DNA of 64,000 nucleotides from CAZDVQ01 sp964508975. GTDB taxonomy: Bacteria; Bacteroidota; Bacteroidia; Chitinophagales; Saprospiraceae. The stretch lies in NCBI GenBank assembly GCA_964508975.1, contig CAZDVQ010000003.1, positions 106,165 to 170,164 on the forward strand. The letters run 5' to 3'. Of the stretch, positions 1 through 8,313 are shown one piece after another. The notes beneath the pieces are model-generated. The model was not told the origin of the DNA, did no database searches, and saw only the letters and a program-made list of their open reading frames with translations. Position numbers and translations under genes: made by a program. Position 1 is the first letter of the stretch. Every line of letters begins with the position of its first letter.

Positions 1-36
1 ACCGATGGCTACGGGGTGTTCAGGATGTAAAAAGGC

Positions 37-68
37 AAACCCCGCCTTCTTGCGAAGAACGGGGTTTT
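37..68. terminator. Rho-independent-type hairpin
   Basis: The arms AAACCCCG and CGGGGTTT enclose a second short stem (CTTCTT/GAAGAA). The right arm runs into TTTT. It probably ends a plus-strand transcript entering from left of the window. Confidence 0.6.
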
Positions 69-136
69 GCACTATGAGAACACCCAATTAAAACCTTAAA
101 CTGTAAATTCAACTATACTAAAGTTGTGCCAATTTA

Positions 137-298
137 AGCGTATGTTTGGATTTTGGGTTTCGAGGGAAAAACGAGCTATTTTTTGATGAGATTGCTTTAA
201 AAAATGGGCGCATAGTGGGGCTACGTAACTATTTTTTAAAGCAAAAATCATCGGAAAAGAGCTGTTTTTCGCCGGAAGCTAAAGTCCAAACATACGCT
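137..298. mobile_element. MITE-like palindromic element, full copy 1
   Basis: This 162 bp element has perfect 14 bp terminal inverted repeats, AGCGTATGTTTGGA and its complement. Inside is a second inverted repeat, GCTTTAAAAAAT/ATTTTTTAAAGC, so the whole element can fold into one long hairpin. It is the same length as, and nearly identical to, the copy at 32505-32666. It has no coding capacity, so it would be a non-autonomous element. TAA directly precedes it and shares its first A. Confidence 0.75.
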
Positions 299-330
299 AA
301 GTTAAGCGGCTATATTTAAAATCAAAAATC

Positions 331-1623
331 CTAGACTATCATGCCCGCTGCTACGGTCTCGTTCGTGGCCTCGTCAACCAGTACAAAGCTACCTGTTACG
401 CGGTTTTTACGGTACGAGTCGTAGAACAATGGCGCGGTGGTACGCAGGGTAACCCGGCCAATATCGTTCATCCTGAAGTTTTTGTCGTCCTCGTTGCGGG
501 TCAGTTGGTTAATGTCCATCTTGTAGCGCATATCGGTAATCATGCAGCGCACTTCTTTGCTGGTATGGCGCAACACGTATTTGCCGCGCAATTGCATGGG
601 GCGCTCGTTAAACCAGCAAATCATAGCTTCAATATCTTGGCTATTGTTGGGCACGTTACCCTCGCGTACAATCATGTCGCCCCGGCTAATATCAATATCG
701 TCAGCTAGGGTAACGGTTACCGATTGCGGCGCAAAGGCCTCTTGCACTTGTTCCTCACCGATGTGTATCTGTTCAATTTTCGAGCTGAAGCCTGATGGCA
801 ACACGCTCACTTTATCGCCAACGCGCAAAATACCACTGGCAATACGACCAGCATAACCACGGTAATCGTGGAATTCGTCGGTGTAGGGCCTAACCACAAA
901 CTGCACCGGGAAACGGCTGTCGATGAGGTTATAATCGCTGGCAATGTGAATAGTTTCTAGCAGGTACATCAAGGTCGAGCCTTTGTACCAAGGCATATTT
1001 TCAGAGCGGTTCACCACGTTGTCGCCACGCAGCGCCGAGATCGGCACAAAGCGCACGTCTTCAATATCGAGCTTGGCCGACACGCCTTCAAAATCCTCGA
1101 TGATGCGTTCGTAAACGGCTTCCGAGTACTCCATCAGGTCCATCTTGTTGATACAAACCACCAGGTGGGGTATTTGCAACAAAGAGGCGATAAACGCGTG
1201 GCGTTTGGTTTGTTCCACCACGCCATTGCGGGCATCAATCAAAATGATGGCCAAGTTGGCGGTGCTCGCGCCCGTCACCATGTTGCGGGTGTATTGGATA
1301 TGGCCGGGAGTATCGGCAATAATGAACTTGCGTTTAGGCGTGGCAAAATAGCGGTAAGCCACGTCGATAGTAATACCTTGTTCGCGTTCGGCTTTGAGGC
1401 CGTCAGTGAGCAGGGCCAGGTTCACGTCTTCTTCGCCGCGGCGCTCGCTGGTAGCGCGCAGGGCATCGTATTGGTCTTCAAAAATCGACTTGCTATCGTA
1501 CAGCAAGCGCCCGATGAGGGTACTTTTTCCATCGTCTACGCTACCGGCAGTGGTAAAGCGCAAGAGGTCCATTTTTTGGTATTCATCAAGGGTTAGTGGC
1601 GTATCCATGTGGGTGGTATTCAT
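331..1623 (-). CDS. cysN: Sulfate adenylyltransferase subunit 1 (CysN)
   Basis: This is the GTPase subunit of ATP sulfurylase, which with CysD converts sulfate and ATP to adenosine 5'-phosphosulfate (APS) in the cytoplasm. The 430 residues show the translational-GTPase motifs: P-loop AGSVDDGKST (26-35), DTPGH (104-108) and NKMD (159-162), followed by EF-Tu-like beta-barrel domains. It is a stand-alone CysN of near-usual length. There is no fused APS kinase; that activity is encoded separately by cysC upstream. It is the last gene of a minus-strand cysC-cysD-cysN cluster, separated from cysD by 148 bp holding a GC-rich repeat. Identification is firm. Confidence 0.96.
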   Translation of the reverse strand: MNTTHMDTPLTLDEYQKMDLLRFTTAGSVDDGKSTLIGRLLYDSKSIFEDQYDALRATSERRGEEDVNLALLTDGLKAEREQGITIDVAYRYFATPKRKFIIADTPGHIQYTRNMVTGASTANLAIILIDARNGVVEQTKRHAFIASLLQIPHLVVCINKMDLMEYSEAVYERIIEDFEGVSAKLDIEDVRFVPISALRGDNVVNRSENMPWYKGSTLMYLLETIHIASDYNLIDSRFPVQFVVRPYTDEFHDYRGYAGRIASGILRVGDKVSVLPSGFSSKIEQIHIGEEQVQEAFAPQSVTVTLADDIDISRGDMIVREGNVPNNSQDIEAMICWFNERPMQLRGKYVLRHTSKEVRCMITDMRYKMDINQLTRNEDDKNFRMNDIGRVTLRTTAPLFYDSYRKNRVTGSFVLVDEATNETVAAGMIV

Positions 1624-1640
1624 GTTTGTTTGGTTTTTGG

Positions 1641-1742
1641 GGGCGGTCCGGCTTCGCCGTCGCTACGCTTCGCAGCTCGCTATTCGCTCGGCCCGCGTTG
1701 CGGTCTGGCCCTACGGGCCACTGCTTCGCATCGCTACCGCAG
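1641..1742 (+). repeat. GC-rich modular repeat between cysN and cysD
   Basis: This is a copy of the window-wide GC-rich repeat, with GGTCTGGCCC and small hairpins such as CCGGCTTCGCCG. It lies inside the presumed cys operon. Confidence 0.7.
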
Positions 1743-1771
1743 AGGCTAGTACCATATATAAAATGGTACAG

Positions 1772-2674
1772 CTAGAAATAGCCCGCTTTTTTACGGTCTT
1801 CCATCGAGGTTTCAGAGCGTTTATCGTCGGAGCGGGTACCGCGTTCCGTGCTGCGGGCGGTGGCCACCTCGCGGATGATATCGTCGAGGGTGCTGGCGTC
1901 GGAGAGGGTGGCACCGGTACAAGTCATGTCGCCGATAGTACGGAAACGAACCTGCATTTCTTGTACTTCCTCTGTAGGGCGACGGTTCATCACGTCGGAG
2001 GCGTAGTAGATAACGCCGTCGCGCATGAAACACTGGCGCTTGTGGGTAAAGTACAAGTTAGGCAGTTCAATCTGTTCGAGGTTGATATATTGCCAAACGT
2101 CGAGTTCCGTCCAGTTAGAGATGGGGAACACGCGGAAGTGTTCGCCGAAGTTCTTGCGGCCGTTAAAGATATTCCAGAGTTCGGGGCGTTGGTTCTTGGG
2201 GTCCCATTGGCCAAAGTCGTCGCGGTGTGAGAAGAAGCGTTCCTTGGCACGGGCTTTTTCCTCGTCGCGGCGGGCACCACCTAGCAGAGCATCAAACTTA
2301 TAGTGTTCAATAGTTTCGAGCAGCGTGGTAGTTTGCAAGGCGTTGCGGCTAGCGTTAAAGCCTTTTTCCTCGGCCACGGCACCGCGGTCGATAGAATCCT
2401 GTACTGAGCCAACGATGAGCTTGGCGCCGATTTTCTCGGCCAGGCGGTCGCGGAACTCAATGGTTTCAGGGAAGTTGTGGCCAGTATCCACGTGTACGAG
2501 CGGGAAAGGGATGCGGGCAGGGTAAAAAGCTTTTCGGGCCAGGTGAGTCACCACGATAGAGTCTTTACCACCCGAGAAAAGCAGGCCTGGTTTCTCGAAC
2601 TGGGCGGCTACTTCGCGGATGACGTACATCGACTCGGCTTCGAGTTCGCGGAGGTGAGAGATTTTATATTTCAT
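1772..2674 (-). CDS. cysD: Sulfate adenylyltransferase subunit 2 (CysD)
   Basis: This is the catalytic PP-loop subunit of ATP sulfurylase, partner of CysN. The protein has 300 residues, the usual length. The PP-loop SGGKDS is at residues 34-39, and conserved segments such as LLGGARRDEEKARAKER and FPISNWTELDVWQY follow. I chose the ATG at 2674 because the family begins MKYKISHLRELE at that point. A longer reading to 2761 would translate part of a GC-rich repeat. It sits between cysC (258 bp upstream) and cysN (148 bp downstream), with repeats in both gaps. The function is firm. Confidence 0.96.
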   Translation of the reverse strand: MKYKISHLRELEAESMYVIREVAAQFEKPGLLFSGGKDSIVVTHLARKAFYPARIPFPLVHVDTGHNFPETIEFRDRLAEKIGAKLIVGSVQDSIDRGAVAEEKGFNASRNALQTTTLLETIEHYKFDALLGGARRDEEKARAKERFFSHRDDFGQWDPKNQRPELWNIFNGRKNFGEHFRVFPISNWTELDVWQYINLEQIELPNLYFTHKRQCFMRDGVIYYASDVMNRRPTEEVQEMQVRFRTIGDMTCTGATLSDASTLDDIIREVATARSTERGTRSDDKRSETSMEDRKKAGYF

Positions 2675-2696
2675 GTTTGATTGATTGCTTGTGTGG

Positions 2697-2922
2697 AGGG
2701 GGGGCTGCGTGAGTGGCCTGGAGGGCGCCCGCTCGCGGGCGGTGCGCCGTAGAGCCGCCATGCTTGGCGGCTAACAAGCACGGAGCAAAGCGAACCACGA
2801 AGTGCTCCGTAAGGGAGCAACGCGACCGCACGAACCCCGGAAGGGCACGACCCCGAAATATCTTGGGCGCAACGCGTTGCGCCCGAGGATGAGGGGGCAC
2901 GCCCAAAAAGAAAAAAAGAAGT
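2697..2922 (-). repeat. GC-rich modular repeat, long copy between cysD and cysC
   Basis: This copy contains the hairpin module GCTCCGTAAGGGAGC and GGGCGCAACGCG. It ends CACGCCCAAAAAG, the A-run being the complement of the usual T-run head. It fills nearly the whole cysC-cysD gap. Confidence 0.75.
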
Positions 2923-2932
2923 CGGATGAGCG

Positions 2933-3544
2933 TTACTTTGCCTGGAACTTGATCCGGGGCAGGATAAACTGGTAAATAGTATCAACAGCTTGCTGAACAG
3001 AAAGTTGGTCGGTACGTATTTCGAGATCGGGTTTAGTGGGTGCTTCGTAAGGCGCGTCGAGGCCTGTAAAATTTTTGATTTCGCCGGCGCGGGCCTTCGC
3101 GTAAAGGCCTTTCACGTCGCGCAGCTCGCAGGTTTCGAGTGGGGCGTTGACAAAAATTTCGAGGAAATCGGCTGGGCCGATAATTTGCCGAGCGGCTTCG
3201 CGGCTGGCGATGGTAGGGCTAATAAAAGTATTGATGGTAATGACACCACAATGCACAAAGAGCTTGGATACCTCGGCCACACGGCGGATGTTCTCGTCGC
3301 GATCGGCTTCAGAAAAACCGAGATTCACGTTGAGGCCGCTGCGGAGGTTATCGCCATCGAGGACTTGCGTGATGAAGCCCTCGGCATAAAGTTTAGCCTC
3401 CAAATGTTGCGCGATGGTACTTTTACCCGAGCCAGAAAGGCCGGTAAACCAAAGCGCCACGGCTTGTTGTTGGAGCAACTGAGCCTTAGCATCGCGTTGG
3501 AGCAGCTTATCGAAGATGGGGTAAATGTGATTTTGAGCATTCAT
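2933..3544 (-). CDS. cysC: Adenylyl-sulfate kinase (CysC)
   Basis: The enzyme phosphorylates APS to PAPS (3'-phosphoadenosine 5'-phosphosulfate), completing sulfate activation. The protein has 203 residues, with the P-loop GLSGSGKS at 35-42 and the family motifs DGDNLR, NLGFSEADRDEN and GLYAKARAGEIKNFTG. I chose the ATG at 3544 because upstream residues do not match the family and would cross a likely promoter and dyad. It is the first gene of the cysC-cysD-cysN cluster. An inverted repeat at 3549-3576 directly upstream may be an operator. Confidence 0.95.
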   Translation of the reverse strand: MNAQNHIYPIFDKLLQRDAKAQLLQQQAVALWFTGLSGSGKSTIAQHLEAKLYAEGFITQVLDGDNLRSGLNVNLGFSEADRDENIRRVAEVSKLFVHCGVITINTFISPTIASREAARQIIGPADFLEIFVNAPLETCELRDVKGLYAKARAGEIKNFTGLDAPYEAPTKPDLEIRTDQLSVQQAVDTIYQFILPRIKFQAK

Positions 3545-3548
3545 AGAC

Positions 3549-3576
3549 GCTGCAAAAGTAGAAATAATTTTGCAGC
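3549..3576 (-). promoter_or_regulatory. Inverted repeat and possible -7 element before cysC
   Basis: The 9 bp arms GCTGCAAAA (3549-3557) and TTTTGCAGC (3568-3576) flank a 10 bp spacer, five bases upstream of the cysC start. On the minus strand, TACTTTTG (3553-3560) fits the Bacteroidota -7 consensus TANNTTTG and overlaps the dyad. No good -33 TTTG is present. A regulator binding here could control the operon, but this is inference. Confidence 0.4.
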
Positions 3577-3786
3577 TAGGGCTTAAAATAGCGGTACAAT
3601 AGATATAGGTACTGGAAGGTAAAAACAGGCTTCGTGTAGCCAAACGGTGGCAAATTGTACGATTATGAAGGCAATAATTGAGCTAGAATGGCGTTACGAA
3701 GCTTGGCTGAAGGTGATTTGCTTGCAGTTTTTGCCAACATAAAAGCCTTGCAAAACGTTTAGCTTTAAAGAATTGGAAAATAAAGT

Positions 3787-3818
3787 TTTGTTTTTACAGG
3801 ATAATACTTCTATTTTTG
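3787..3818 (+). promoter_or_regulatory. Bacteroidota-type promoter for the secreted protein at 3917
   Basis: TTTG (3787-3790), a 20 bp spacer and TATTTTTG (3811-3818) match the known TTTG/N19-21/TANNTTTG housekeeping promoter of Bacteroidota. It lies about 100 bp upstream of the ATG and leaves a long leader. Confidence 0.55.
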
Positions 3819-3916
3819 TGAACTTTTTCCCCTTTTGAGGGAGATAGACGCTCGGCATTGAAAAGAAAAATCTTATTACACGTACATTTTTGATCACATT
3901 TTTTAAACTTACCATT

Positions 3917-5776
3917 ATGCGCTTTTTTACGACTAAAAAGCTGGTGGCTGCTACTTTATTGATGTTTGCAGCCGCACAAAGCTTTGCACAAACGACCTTC
4001 TGGTCGGAAGACTTCTCAGGGGGTTCTGTCCCTGCTACATGGACCAACGTTGACGCAACCAGCGCTGTTGGCCAAGAAGTAACTTTCGTTTGGTCAAACG
4101 ACCCAGCGGCAGTTGCTCCAGCGGCTTTAGGTTACACGCCTTCTGCTACCTTCAACGCTACAGGTGCATCAAACGGTTACATCTGGTGTAACTCTGACCG
4201 TGGTTTGGCTGCAGCTCCAGCTGTTGACCACACAACTCGTTTGACTACTGCTGCTATCGACTGTTCAGCACAGCCAGTAGTGGTACTTCAAATGGACGGT
4301 TTGATTGGTGTATTCGACTACGATGCAGCAACAAACGTAAAAGTACAAGTATCTACAGACGGAACAACTTGGACTGACTTTTTCCCTTACCCATGTTTGG
4401 TAACGGGTGCGTCAAACCCTCCATGTTCACGTTGGTCGGCTAACCCAAACATGTCAGAAATCGACATTACATCGGTAGCTGGTGGCCAATCAACTGTTTT
4501 CATCCGCTTCGAGTGGATTGGTGGTTGGGACTATTTCTGGGCTATCGACAACATCAAGTTGAACGATGCACCAACACCTGGTCCTCCTCACAGCACAGCA
4601 ATCTTGGAGTTTGCTCGTCCAAACAACTATGCTACACCAACAACTCAGATTGACTCTGTGTTCTTTGGTGGTATTATCGTGAACAACGGTGACCAAGACC
4701 AAACTGGTGTTGAGTTGACTGTAACTGTAACTGAAGTTGGTGGTTCTACTCCAGTATGGACCGGTACTGAGGTTATTGGTAACTTCCCATCAGGTGACAC
4801 CCTTCGCGTTGAATTTACAACAGCTTTCATCCCTGCTGCGAATGTAACGGAGTATACTTACGTTTACGAATTGTCACAAGACTCTACAGACCTTGACCCA
4901 GCTGACAACACAGCAACAGGTACATTTGAAATTACTGCTGCTACTGGCCGTATGATGCGTGACGACGGTATTGCTATCACTGGCTACCGTTTGGCCAACA
5001 CTACTGACGTTGAAATCGGTAACTTCTACGAAGCCATTAACACACAGACAGCTTACGGAATCTATCTTTCATCAGTAAGCTGGGATGACTTGGCTGCTGC
5101 TGGCGAAGGCGTTACAGCTAAATTGTACCAGTACACTAACCCAACTTTCTCATCTGTAGGTGCAGCTGACTTCATCCAAGTTGGTGAGTCTTCTCCATTC
5201 CTTCCAGATGCTACTTTGGCTAACGGTGCATTGGTAAGCGTTCCAATCTTCGACGTAAACTCATTGGCTAACGGCGTTGAGCTTCAGCCTAACACGTTCT
5301 ACTTGGCTTCTTTCGTTTACGAAGGTACAACTACAGTATTCGTTTCAGCATGTGACGAAGACTACAGCTACAACTTCAACTTCCGCGACCAGTTCATCAA
5401 CTACCTCGTTCGTGAAAACGCAAACGACCAAACTTGGGGAACTTTCTCAGGTGGTGAAGGTTTGACTTTCATCGTTGGTCTTGACTTCGACGGTACAGTT
5501 AATACAGAAGCGCCAACGGTTAAAACTACCGTTAACGTGTTCCCTAACCCTGCTAACGAAACGGTTGTTGCAGAAGTTAACTTCTTGAGCGAATCATCTA
5601 AAGTAGTTTACAACGTTCTTGACATCAACGGTCGCGTATTGTACACAGAAGCACACGAAAACGTAACTGCAGAAATGTTCCGTTACGACGTTCGCAACTT
5701 GGCTAATGGTTCATACATCCTCCAAGTAATTTCTGACGAAGGTGTTGCTACTAAAAAGTTCAACGTAACCAAGTAA
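3917..5776 (+). CDS. T9SS-secreted protein with type A sorting domain (paralogue 1)
   Basis: This is a 619-residue exported protein. It has a signal peptide (about 1-25, ending AQSFAQ), then a region starting TTFWSEDFSGG that resembles jelly-roll/MAM-like adhesion domains. A middle domain (TGYRLANTTDVEIGNFY) and a C-terminal Por sorting domain (VFPNPANE ... LANGSYILQV ... KKFNVTK) follow. The last third is closely similar to the next gene, so the two are tandem paralogues. I used the ATG at 3917 because the signal peptide begins there. The codons are strongly restricted (GGT, AAC, GTT, CCA), unlike the neighbouring GC-rich genes, which suggests very high expression. Its ligand or role is unknown. 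Confidence 0.88.
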   Translation: MRFFTTKKLVAATLLMFAAAQSFAQTTFWSEDFSGGSVPATWTNVDATSAVGQEVTFVWSNDPAAVAPAALGYTPSATFNATGASNGYIWCNSDRGLAAAPAVDHTTRLTTAAIDCSAQPVVVLQMDGLIGVFDYDAATNVKVQVSTDGTTWTDFFPYPCLVTGASNPPCSRWSANPNMSEIDITSVAGGQSTVFIRFEWIGGWDYFWAIDNIKLNDAPTPGPPHSTAILEFARPNNYATPTTQIDSVFFGGIIVNNGDQDQTGVELTVTVTEVGGSTPVWTGTEVIGNFPSGDTLRVEFTTAFIPAANVTEYTYVYELSQDSTDLDPADNTATGTFEITAATGRMMRDDGIAITGYRLANTTDVEIGNFYEAINTQTAYGIYLSSVSWDDLAAAGEGVTAKLYQYTNPTFSSVGAADFIQVGESSPFLPDATLANGALVSVPIFDVNSLANGVELQPNTFYLASFVYEGTTTVFVSACDEDYSYNFNFRDQFINYLVRENANDQTWGTFSGGEGLTFIVGLDFDGTVNTEAPTVKTTVNVFPNPANETVVAEVNFLSESSKVVYNVLDINGRVLYTEAHENVTAEMFRYDVRNLANGSYILQVISDEGVATKKFNVTK

Positions 5777-5814
5777 TTTTTGGCCTTTAAAGGCAAAAAC
5801 CTACTGATTATCAT

Positions 5815-5860
5815 AAAACAGGGGGTATTTCTCAAAAGAAATGCCTCCTGTTTTCTTTTT
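5815..5860 (+). terminator. Terminator between the two secreted paralogues
   Basis: The arms AAAACAGGGGGTATTTCT and AGAAATGCCTCCTGTTTT pair with two small bulges and are followed by CTTTTTAT. It lies just after the stop at 5776 and so should separate the two transcripts. Confidence 0.65.
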
Positions 5861-5875
5861 ATACAGAAGAATAGT

Positions 5876-5883
5876 TATTTTTG
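5876..5883 (+). promoter_or_regulatory. Possible -7 element for the secreted protein at 5922
   Basis: TATTTTTG matches TANNTTTG and lies 38 bp before the ATG, directly after the terminator of the previous gene. The -33 position is T-rich but lacks a clear TTTG. Confidence 0.4.
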
Positions 5884-5921
5884 CCGACTGCAAATCATTT
5901 ATAAACCAAAATTCAATCAGA

Positions 5922-7616
5922 ATGAAAGTATTACGTTTACCACAAATTCTTTGCTCTGCCGTACTTTCGTTAGCGATGTTCTTCTCGGCGAACACTGCTA
6001 GCGCACAGTATTTAATCGTTGAAGCACCTGCTTCATACGGTGGCTGGCAAGTAGCGTTTACACCAACGACTAACTTTGGTAGCGCTATCAACAGCACTTG
6101 GACTGGCCAAGCTGTTTTTTCGAACGACACCATTGGTGCCGTAGCAAGCCAAGGCTGTAATGCACCACTGGGCAACACTGTTGCTGACTCTGGTAAAATT
6201 TTCTTTGTTGACCGTGGTACTTGTGCCTTCGTGAACAAATGTATCAATGCACAGGACAAAGGCGCTATCGCCGTTATCGTGTGTAACAACGCAGCTGGTA
6301 ACTCTTCTGCTGTTATGGGTGGTTCTAACGCTGCCATTACCATCCCATGTGTGATGATTGGTAAAGCTGACTGTGATTCATTGCGTATGGACATCAATGC
6401 TGGCCTAGTAACAATGACATTGACTGACCGTCTTCCAGTGAACAACAACCTTCGCTTGATTTCTTACCAAGTACCTGACAACTACAAAACACCTTATTGC
6501 CAAACATCTAGCTTCTTGGCTGAAGCCGTTGTTGACAACTTTGGTTTGACAACTCAATCTAACGTTACCGTAACTGCTGATGTAACTGGCCCTAACGGTT
6601 TCTCTTTCACAGAGGCTGTATCTGTAGCTTCTATTGAAGTAGACTCTAGTGCTTCTTTCGTTTTCACATTGCCAATCGAAGCTGAAGACCTTGGTACTTA
6701 CACCATGACTTACACCGTTACATCTGACTCAACCGATAACTTAGGTGATGACAATGAAGTAACTTTCCCTTTCGAAGTTGTTGAAAAAGAACTCAACAAA
6801 GCTAACGACCAATTAGCTGGTGGCTTCCGTGCTTCTGGTGCAACTGACATCGAAATTGGCAACTGGTACCAAGTTGTAAACAATGACACTGTTTTCCAAG
6901 TAAAATTTGCTGCCAACTGGGATAGTCTTACTGTAAACAGTGACTACGTAACTGGCCGTGTTTACCGCAAAGTTGGTGCTGGTTTTGCCGATACAAACTT
7001 TGAACAAATTGGCGATACTGGTCCTTTCTACCCAACTTCTGCCAATGCCAACAACACTTGGGTTACTGTTGACGTTTACGATATCAACACAACTGACCTC
7101 GGTGTAGCCGTTAACGCTGGTGACACGCTTTTGATTACCATCCTTTACGAAGGTAACAGCAACGTGTTTATCTCTCAAGCTGACTTGCTTGACTACACAC
7201 ACAACTTCAACTTCAAGCCTGGTTTCTTGAACTACTTGATCCGTACTGGTACTTCTGACAACACTTGGGGTACTTTCACTGATGGCGAAGACATTACTTT
7301 CGCTGTAGGTGGTATCATGTCTGATTGTGAATTGTTGGCTTCTAGCAACAACTTCACTCAAAACATCAACGTTGAGATGTTCCCTAACCCAGTATCTACT
7401 ACATTGACTGCTAACGTTACTTTGGACGAGTCGGTTAACTTCATCAACTACCAAGTACTTGACGTACACGGCCGTATCGTTTACCGTGACCGTGCTGAAA
7501 ACGTATCTAACGATACTTTCAGCTTCGACGTTCGCAACTTGCCTAACGGTGTTTACAACCTTTCTATCTCTACAGGTAAAGGCTGGACCGTTAAACGTTT
7601 CGTAGTAGCGAAATAA
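5922..7616 (+). CDS. PA-domain T9SS-secreted protein with type A sorting domain (paralogue 2)
   Basis: This is a 564-residue secreted protein. It has a signal peptide (about 1-28, ending ANTASAQ), then a protease-associated (PA) domain at about 90-175 (GKIFFVDRGTCAFVNKC, IPCVMIGKADCDSLR). A region shared with the upstream gene (GATDIEIGNWYQVVNND, YTHNFNFKPGFLNYLIR, TWGTF) and a Por sorting domain (MFPNPVSTT ... LPNGVYNLSI) follow. No peptidase domain is visible with the PA domain. Paralogue 1 has a jelly-roll-like N-terminus instead, so the pair share a C-terminal half but differ in the binding module. Codon use is again that of a highly expressed gene. Confidence 0.87.
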   Translation: MKVLRLPQILCSAVLSLAMFFSANTASAQYLIVEAPASYGGWQVAFTPTTNFGSAINSTWTGQAVFSNDTIGAVASQGCNAPLGNTVADSGKIFFVDRGTCAFVNKCINAQDKGAIAVIVCNNAAGNSSAVMGGSNAAITIPCVMIGKADCDSLRMDINAGLVTMTLTDRLPVNNNLRLISYQVPDNYKTPYCQTSSFLAEAVVDNFGLTTQSNVTVTADVTGPNGFSFTEAVSVASIEVDSSASFVFTLPIEAEDLGTYTMTYTVTSDSTDNLGDDNEVTFPFEVVEKELNKANDQLAGGFRASGATDIEIGNWYQVVNNDTVFQVKFAANWDSLTVNSDYVTGRVYRKVGAGFADTNFEQIGDTGPFYPTSANANNTWVTVDVYDINTTDLGVAVNAGDTLLITILYEGNSNVFISQADLLDYTHNFNFKPGFLNYLIRTGTSDNTWGTFTDGEDITFAVGGIMSDCELLASSNNFTQNINVEMFPNPVSTTLTANVTLDESVNFINYQVLDVHGRIVYRDRAENVSNDTFSFDVRNLPNGVYNLSISTGKGWTVKRFVVAK

Positions 7617-7663
7617 TCTAGTAAAATACCCCGCTGCACCTGTAGCATAATTTTTACTAAAAT

Positions 7664-7699
7664 AAAAGCCCTCGTACTGTACCAGTACGGGGGCTTTTG
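7664..7699. terminator. Terminator after the secreted protein gene
   Basis: The arms AAAAGCCCTCGTACTG and CAGTACGGGGGCTTTT are nearly perfect, with a single T-G wobble. The A-run and T-run on either side would let it work in both directions. Confidence 0.75.
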
Positions 7700-7879
7700 C
7701 GTTTGTATAAATAAGTTCTAAGGTTTGGCACGATATTTAAACTATTTTTTCAAGCGCAGGGAACTAAATTAAAACCAACGCGGTTTTCTTGTTTTCGCTC
7801 GCTTCCAACGTGGAACTAAATTTCATTTCATTAAGTTAGTACATTAAGCATGCTTAGTATTTCGAATTATTTTTTAACC

Positions 7880-8082
7880 CTTAAATTCCAGGATTATGGT
7901 ACGCAATACCTTCCCATCGGCTATAAGCCTGGCAGCATGCCAGGTTAGCTCCAGAACTTACCTGAACGTTTTCGCAACCCATGCCACTTCGGTGGATGTA
8001 CGCGGTGAACAACGCTCCGGCGCCCCCGTTTATCGTTAATAATTAAAACTAGCAGATCGAATAATCGGTCTGCTTTTTTTTT
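7880..8082 (+). ncRNA. Candidate structured small RNA of unknown class
   Basis: This stretch lies between a terminator and a convergent gene and holds consecutive hairpins: CCTGGCAGCATGCCAGG; CAGGT...ACCTG; and CCACTTCGGTGG (a UUCG tetraloop stem) flanked by CGC/GCG. It ends in an excellent terminator (8051-8082). No convincing ORF runs through it. It lacks the SRP GGAAG-type loop, a tmRNA CCA end and RNase P signatures. A 6S-like RNA is possible but unproven. The 5' end is approximate. Confidence 0.45.
8051..8082 (+). terminator. Strong terminator of the candidate small RNA
   Basis: AGCAGATCG and CGGTCTGCT pair around AATAAT (one G-T) and are followed by a run of T. No plus-strand protein gene precedes it closely, so it supports a transcribed RNA here. 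Confidence 0.75.
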
Positions 8083-8146
8083 GCTTTAAGTACCTAGACG
8101 GAATTGTTGATAGGTACCACAGGCTTGAAAAAGTCTTCTTTTTTTT

Positions 8147-8296
8147 TATTTGGGCGTTGCGTCGCATGCGCGCCGCCGCTGTCCTACGGGCTCACTGGAC
8201 GTTCGGTGCTTGTTAGCCGCCAAACATGGCGGCTCTACGGCGCACCAGCCGCTACGCGGCTGCCCTCCGGCCAGCTAACGCATCTTGGCCATAGCC
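8147..8296 (+). repeat. GC-rich modular repeat
   Basis: It begins with a T-run and ATTTGGGCGTTGCG, contains CTGTCCTACGGG and AGCCGCTACGCGGCT, and ends near GCCAGCTAACGC. It lies at the 3' side of the minus-strand lipoprotein gene. Confidence 0.7.
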
Positions 8297-8313
8297 TATC
8301 GCTCGGGAACAAA

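Larger units (their letters stand above)
1..330. other. Gene-free stretch downstream of cysN
   Basis: No gene is seen here. The stretch holds a terminator hairpin (37-68) and a full 162 bp copy of the MITE-like element (137-298). The left edge may carry the end of a gene outside the window. Confidence 0.6.

Noticed and set aside
1394..2230. A 278-residue plus-strand ORF opposite cysN/cysD
   Set aside because: It is antisense to firmly identified genes and crosses a repeat; composition reflects the opposite-strand codons.
2664..2985. Minus-strand ORFs between cysD and cysC
   Set aside because: Produced by the GC-rich repeat; no conserved start or family match.
6813..7469. Long minus-strand ORFs inside the secreted paralogue genes
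   Set aside because: They arise from restricted codon use of the plus-strand genes and lack independent starts or homology.
7880..8082. SRP RNA, tmRNA or RNase P RNA identity for the structured RNA
   Set aside because: The SRP GGAAG-type apical loop, a tRNA-like CCA end, and RNase P conserved regions are not seen.
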